A DNA stretch of 64,000 bases from Closterium sp. Naga37s-1 (taxonomy: Eukaryota > Streptophyta > Zygnematophyceae > Desmidiales > Closteriaceae), in NCBI GenBank assembly GCA_947471745.1, contig CANJKZ010000078.1:4964501-5028500 (forward strand), in the 5' to 3' direction. The stretch's first letter is position 1. Every line of letters begins with the position of its first letter. The notes beneath the pieces are model-generated. The model was not told the origin of the DNA, did not search any database, and worked only from the letters and a program-made list of their open reading frames with translations. Below are positions 60,701 to 64,000 of this stretch, one piece after another. The translations under genes were made by a program, and so were the position numbers.

Positions 60701-62985
60701 AACGAGGAGGACTGAGGAGCGGCGCGCTGCCGCCCCTCAATGCAAGGAAGGCAGGGCGGGGAAGGCGAGGGCGGGAGGGGAGGCGGAGACCTGGGAAGAC
60801 CAGAAACAAGGAGGCGGGAGTGCATGCCAAGAAGGCGTGGCAGGGAGGGGTGACCAAGGCGGTGGTGCCAGAGGAGAGTCTGGTGCGACAGGAGGTGAGA
60901 CAAGCAGGGGGCTGCTACCGGACCTGACGCGGACACCTGAGCAGACGCAGCTACCTGAGGAGGCTCAGTAGTCAGTGTGTACAGGTCGATGAGTGAACGT
61001 GGCCAGGTGACGGCCCGTCCGTGTACACGTGCAGATCGCCACACGCAGACTCCCAGTAGTGGTGGTAGTGACCATCGCATCCTAGAGGGCAGCGGTACTC
61101 ACTAAGTTCATAGAGAATGAGGGGAGGTGAAAACCTGACAGTGAGCCAGACGGAATCGCAGGACACGGGAGAATAGTGGTGGAACGTGCAAGAACTGGGC
61201 CCCCTGAGGGGTTAGCCAGTCCGGCTGGAACAGGTACAGGGAGTGGAGTGAGTGTGGTAATGTCGCGAAAGAAACAGCGGGAAGCACTTGAGTCAAGCAT
61301 GAAGGTGTGTAAGGCCTTAGCAGGCGCAGTACCAAGGAGAGCAAACTCACTAGCACCTAGAGCAGCAGCCTCTATACAAAGCTGCAAGGGCATAGGGGTC
61401 TCGCTCGGAAGCTGCCACTGCTGCCTCTGGCCACCGCCATAACCTCCCCTCTGAACAGCTCCACCCCGACCGCCACCACTGCCGCCGCCACCACTCCCAC
61501 TGCCACCACCACCGCCACCACCACTCCCACTGCTGCCACCACCGCCGCCACCGAAGCCCCCACTCCCGCCACCACTCCCACTGCCACCTCCGCCACCTCC
61601 ACCGCCTCCACCACCTTCACCACCACCACCCCCGCTGCCACCTCCACCACTCTTGCCTCCCTTACCCTTGCCGCTGCGGTGCTTCCCACTAGAAGCAGAA
61701 GCAGCCCCGACCTCTGCAGTACCAAGGATGTCAACAGCAGCAGCAGAAGCGTAGGAGGGGGCAAGGGGGGAGGGGGGACACCTATCAAAGAATGGTGTGC
61801 GAGGAGTGCCACGAGCAGCACCTACAGCGACTTTGCTAGTCTCAGCTGCAAGGAGGTGCTTCTCGAGCAGGTCGACAGTGAGGTTTGTGGGGTCAAGTGC
61901 AAGAAAGTGGTCCCTGACTGCACGAAGAGAGTCAGGGAGGCGGGTGACTATGAAGTAGATCGTACAGGGCTTTAGCAGTCTCGTGCTGGTCAAAGTGAGC
62001 GCGTTCGGCTAATGGCAGGTGATTGCGAACGGCTAAGCGAGCAGCAGTGTCACGGGTAAGCCATTGTGAGCAAGTCGCACTGTCGGCTGTTTCGGGAGGG
62101 GCGAGAGAGGCTCCAGACGTGTAGTCAAACAACGAAACACTTTCTCTAGAATCGCTCAGTAGGTACAGCTGCAAGTCATCGAGCCACGTATCGAACTGAA
62201 TCGGACGGCCCTCATGATCGAATGTGAGAACGCTGAGAGTAGCCATAGCGGGCAAAGCAAGGTGGCGCGTGACGAGCAGGGGGGCACGTAGGCAACAGGA
62301 CGGCGTGACGGGAAGGGCGGCGCACGGGCACTAGGGAAGCGCGTGTGGGCAGATCACGGCGACGCGGCGGCCAGCAGGGCGGCACGCGGGCAGGGCAAGG
62401 CGGCGCGACAGCCAGCAGGGCGGCGCGTGGGTAGGGCAGGGCGGTTCGGCGGCCAGGAGGGCGGCGCGCGGGCAGGGCAGGACGGCGCGGCAGCCAGCAG
62501 GACGGCGCGGCGGCCATCAAGGTGGCGCGCGGGCAGGGCAGGGCGGCGCGCGGCCAGCAGGGCGGCGGGCGGGCAGGGAAGGGCGGCGCGGCAGATGGCA
62601 GGGCGGTGCGTGGGCAAGGCAGGACGGCGCGCAGCCAGCAGGGCGGCGCGCGGGCAAGGCTGGGCGGCGCGCAGCTAGCAGGGCGGAGCGATGCGCAGGG
62701 CAGGGCGGCACGCGGCAAGCTAGGCAGCGCGACAGGCAGGGCAGGGCAGCACGCAGCTAGCAGGGCAGCGCGACAGGCAGGGTAGGGCAGGGCAGCGTGT
62801 CTGGTGGGGTAGGGCGCTACGGGCAGCGAACTAATCGGTGGGCCCTAAAAAAACGGTCCCGGAACAGGACCTGCTCTAAAACCATGTCAAAAACTGGACG
62901 AGGGAATGATTGCATTGAGAAGAAATTTGGTATACGTACTAATCCTAATTGGGTTGTACCCCTTATGGGCTACCAAGCCCTACGA
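57712..62985 (-). mobile_element. Broken minus-strand Ty1/Copia element, 3' truncated
   Basis: A partial LTR starts at 62885 and ends abruptly near 62985; the primer site (62884-62868) and GC-rich repeat leader (62240-62820) follow inward. Gag lies at about 61.4-62.24 kb, protease near 61.3 kb, integrase-region sequence at about 60.0-60.9 kb, an Ala/Gly/Ser repeat linker at 58.87-59.8 kb, and the start of the reverse-transcriptase region at about 58.0-58.2 kb. Most of the reverse transcriptase and RNase H and the 3' LTR are gone; the left edge at about 57712 begins inside the family's 3' untranslated stretch. Many breaks; older than elements 1 and 2. Confidence 0.85.
62240..62820. repeat. GC-rich tandem-repeat leader of Copia element 3
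   Basis: Units around GCGGCCAGCAGGGCGGCGCG of about 30 bp, placed like the leader arrays of elements 1 and 2. Confidence 0.8.
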
Positions 62986-63675
62986 TATCAGGATTTTTTT
63001 TCTGAAATTTCTGATTTACTGGGTTTTTTTTTACCTACACTTATTTTCCGTGTTCAGCTTTTTGGGGGACTGATTTTCCAGCCTTTAGGGTCCAGATGAC
63101 TCTGAACTTTCAGGTTTTTTTTTCAAGGGACACTTATTGCACTATGTTGTAACAAAACAGACACTGGATGCGATTCCTTCACGTTCCGAGTGTAGTTGCC
63201 CGGAAGTACAGGGAATCTCAGATTCCCGCGGTGTCAGCACCGCTTGGCGGTGACTATCAGACAAATTTGCCCTGTGTTTTTCACTTTGAGGGCTGCTTTG
63301 TTGGCGTGCTTGGGGCGATCATTGGCCACTTTTGCAGCATTATGTGGGTTGACCAATGACAAGGTTGCAACAGAGCGATGCTGGCAGGCAGCGATGCGAG
63401 GGTTTCTGGCCCATTGCTTGCACCTGTGGTCCTGTGGCCCGTTTTGTCTAGGTCGTGCTGGCAAGCACTAATGCATCCACGCCGCCCAGTTGTGCTACCT
63501 GCCATCCAGGCTCCCATCTTCTGCTCCATGCTTTCCTTCCATCCGCTTGGGGTTTCATCGCGTTCGTGACTGGTGTACCAAGAGGCAGTCAACCGTGTGG
63601 TTTCCCTGGCTATCCTCTTTCTAGCTTGGCTAGAACGTACCTTTCGTTAGATGCTGCTTAGTAGCGCTGCAAGCT
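62986..63675. other. Unique spacer before the last gene
   Basis: T-rich to about 63130 with several runs of 7-9 T, then unique sequence. No supported gene; probably contains the promoter of the gene at 63676. Confidence 0.4.
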
Positions 63676-64000
63676 ATGGCGGACCCCCAGGACGAGCAAG
63701 ACAGCTTTGGCGACCAAGGCGATGATGCGCATCGTCGTTCGCCAGTGGATCTTTCCGCCGATGTTACCGGCCTGGATCTGCTTTTCTCCAGCTTCGCGGA
63801 AGTCAAAAACCATGAAAAGGCACCTGCAGTCGCGCCGCCCGACTTTATTCCTTTCGAACCCCTTAGATGAAGGGTTGTGTGCGTCACCTACAGCGCCTGT
63901 GTTAGAGCAAGACAGCTCTTCGCCTTCTGTTGAAGAAACTGCGGCGGTTCCAGTGGCTAAGAAGAACGCCAGATACACCCAGTCAACGCTGCCATGGTGC
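63676..64000 (+). CDS. 5' part of an unidentified gene, with a change of frame near 63860
   Basis: The ATG at 63676 opens an acidic frame (MADPQDEQDSFGDQGDDAHR to PPDFIPFEPL) that stops at 63870. A neighbouring frame carries protein-like sequence onward (DEGLCASPTAPVLEQDSSS, then KKNARYTQSTLPWC) to the window edge. Either a short intron or an indel at the CCCC run near 63855 could explain the switch. An acidic Ser/Pro-rich N-terminus before a basic YTQSTLPW block is seen in some zinc-finger or transposase-derived proteins, but no family is claimed. Confidence 0.4.

Overview
The window looks like nuclear DNA of a green-lineage eukaryote, most likely a streptophyte alga. Support comes from a complete DUF1138 (ozone-induced ATOZI1-type) protein, a spliced DUF985/cupin_5 gene, AP2/ERF-like domains, a Mutator-like element (MULE) and Copia and Gypsy elements whose primer sites resemble the initiator-Met tRNA 3' end. 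A desmid such as Closterium is a guess from overall character, not a result. No tRNA, rRNA or CRISPR array was seen.

Left part (594-27613): this is one very large MULE. It has about 110-bp terminal inverted repeats, and the same 9-bp target duplication (TCGCTCCAT) lies at 585-593 and 27614-27622. Inside are a MURA-like transposase (+), a small AP2-like gene (-) and a second, spliced gene (-) that joins a Ulp1/C48 cysteine-protease domain to an Ala/Gly/Pro/Gln linker and an AP2-like domain. The transposase and the protease/AP2 gene converge from the two ends, as mudrA and mudrB do in MuDR. Two Copia retrotransposons landed in the MULE: one in the left inverted repeat (606-8070, identical LTRs) and one in the protease/AP2 gene (16667-25030). 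The second itself holds a 1.5-kb non-autonomous LTR element. Without the Copia insertions the MULE is about 11.2 kb.

Middle part (27623-48186): host genes separated by minisatellites. They are a DUF985/cupin_5 gene (+), an unidentified WD40-like gene (-), a DUF1138 gene (-), a gene with an organelle-type presequence (+) and the 5' part of a disordered RRxS-rich gene (+). In three of these, exon edges with their splice sites are repeated in tandem within the neighbouring introns, 2 to 6 copies each. Donor-side copies lie downstream of the working donor and acceptor-side copies upstream of the working acceptor, as expected if introns grew by tandem duplication of their own borders.

Right part (48187-62985): retroelement fossils. 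A Gypsy-type fragment has its gag segment amplified as 1.17-kb tandem copies and holds another non-autonomous LTR element. A Copia LTR stub follows, then a pyrimidine-rich stretch with one possible 3' exon, then a broken minus-strand Copia. The window ends in the 5' part of an unidentified gene (63676 onward).
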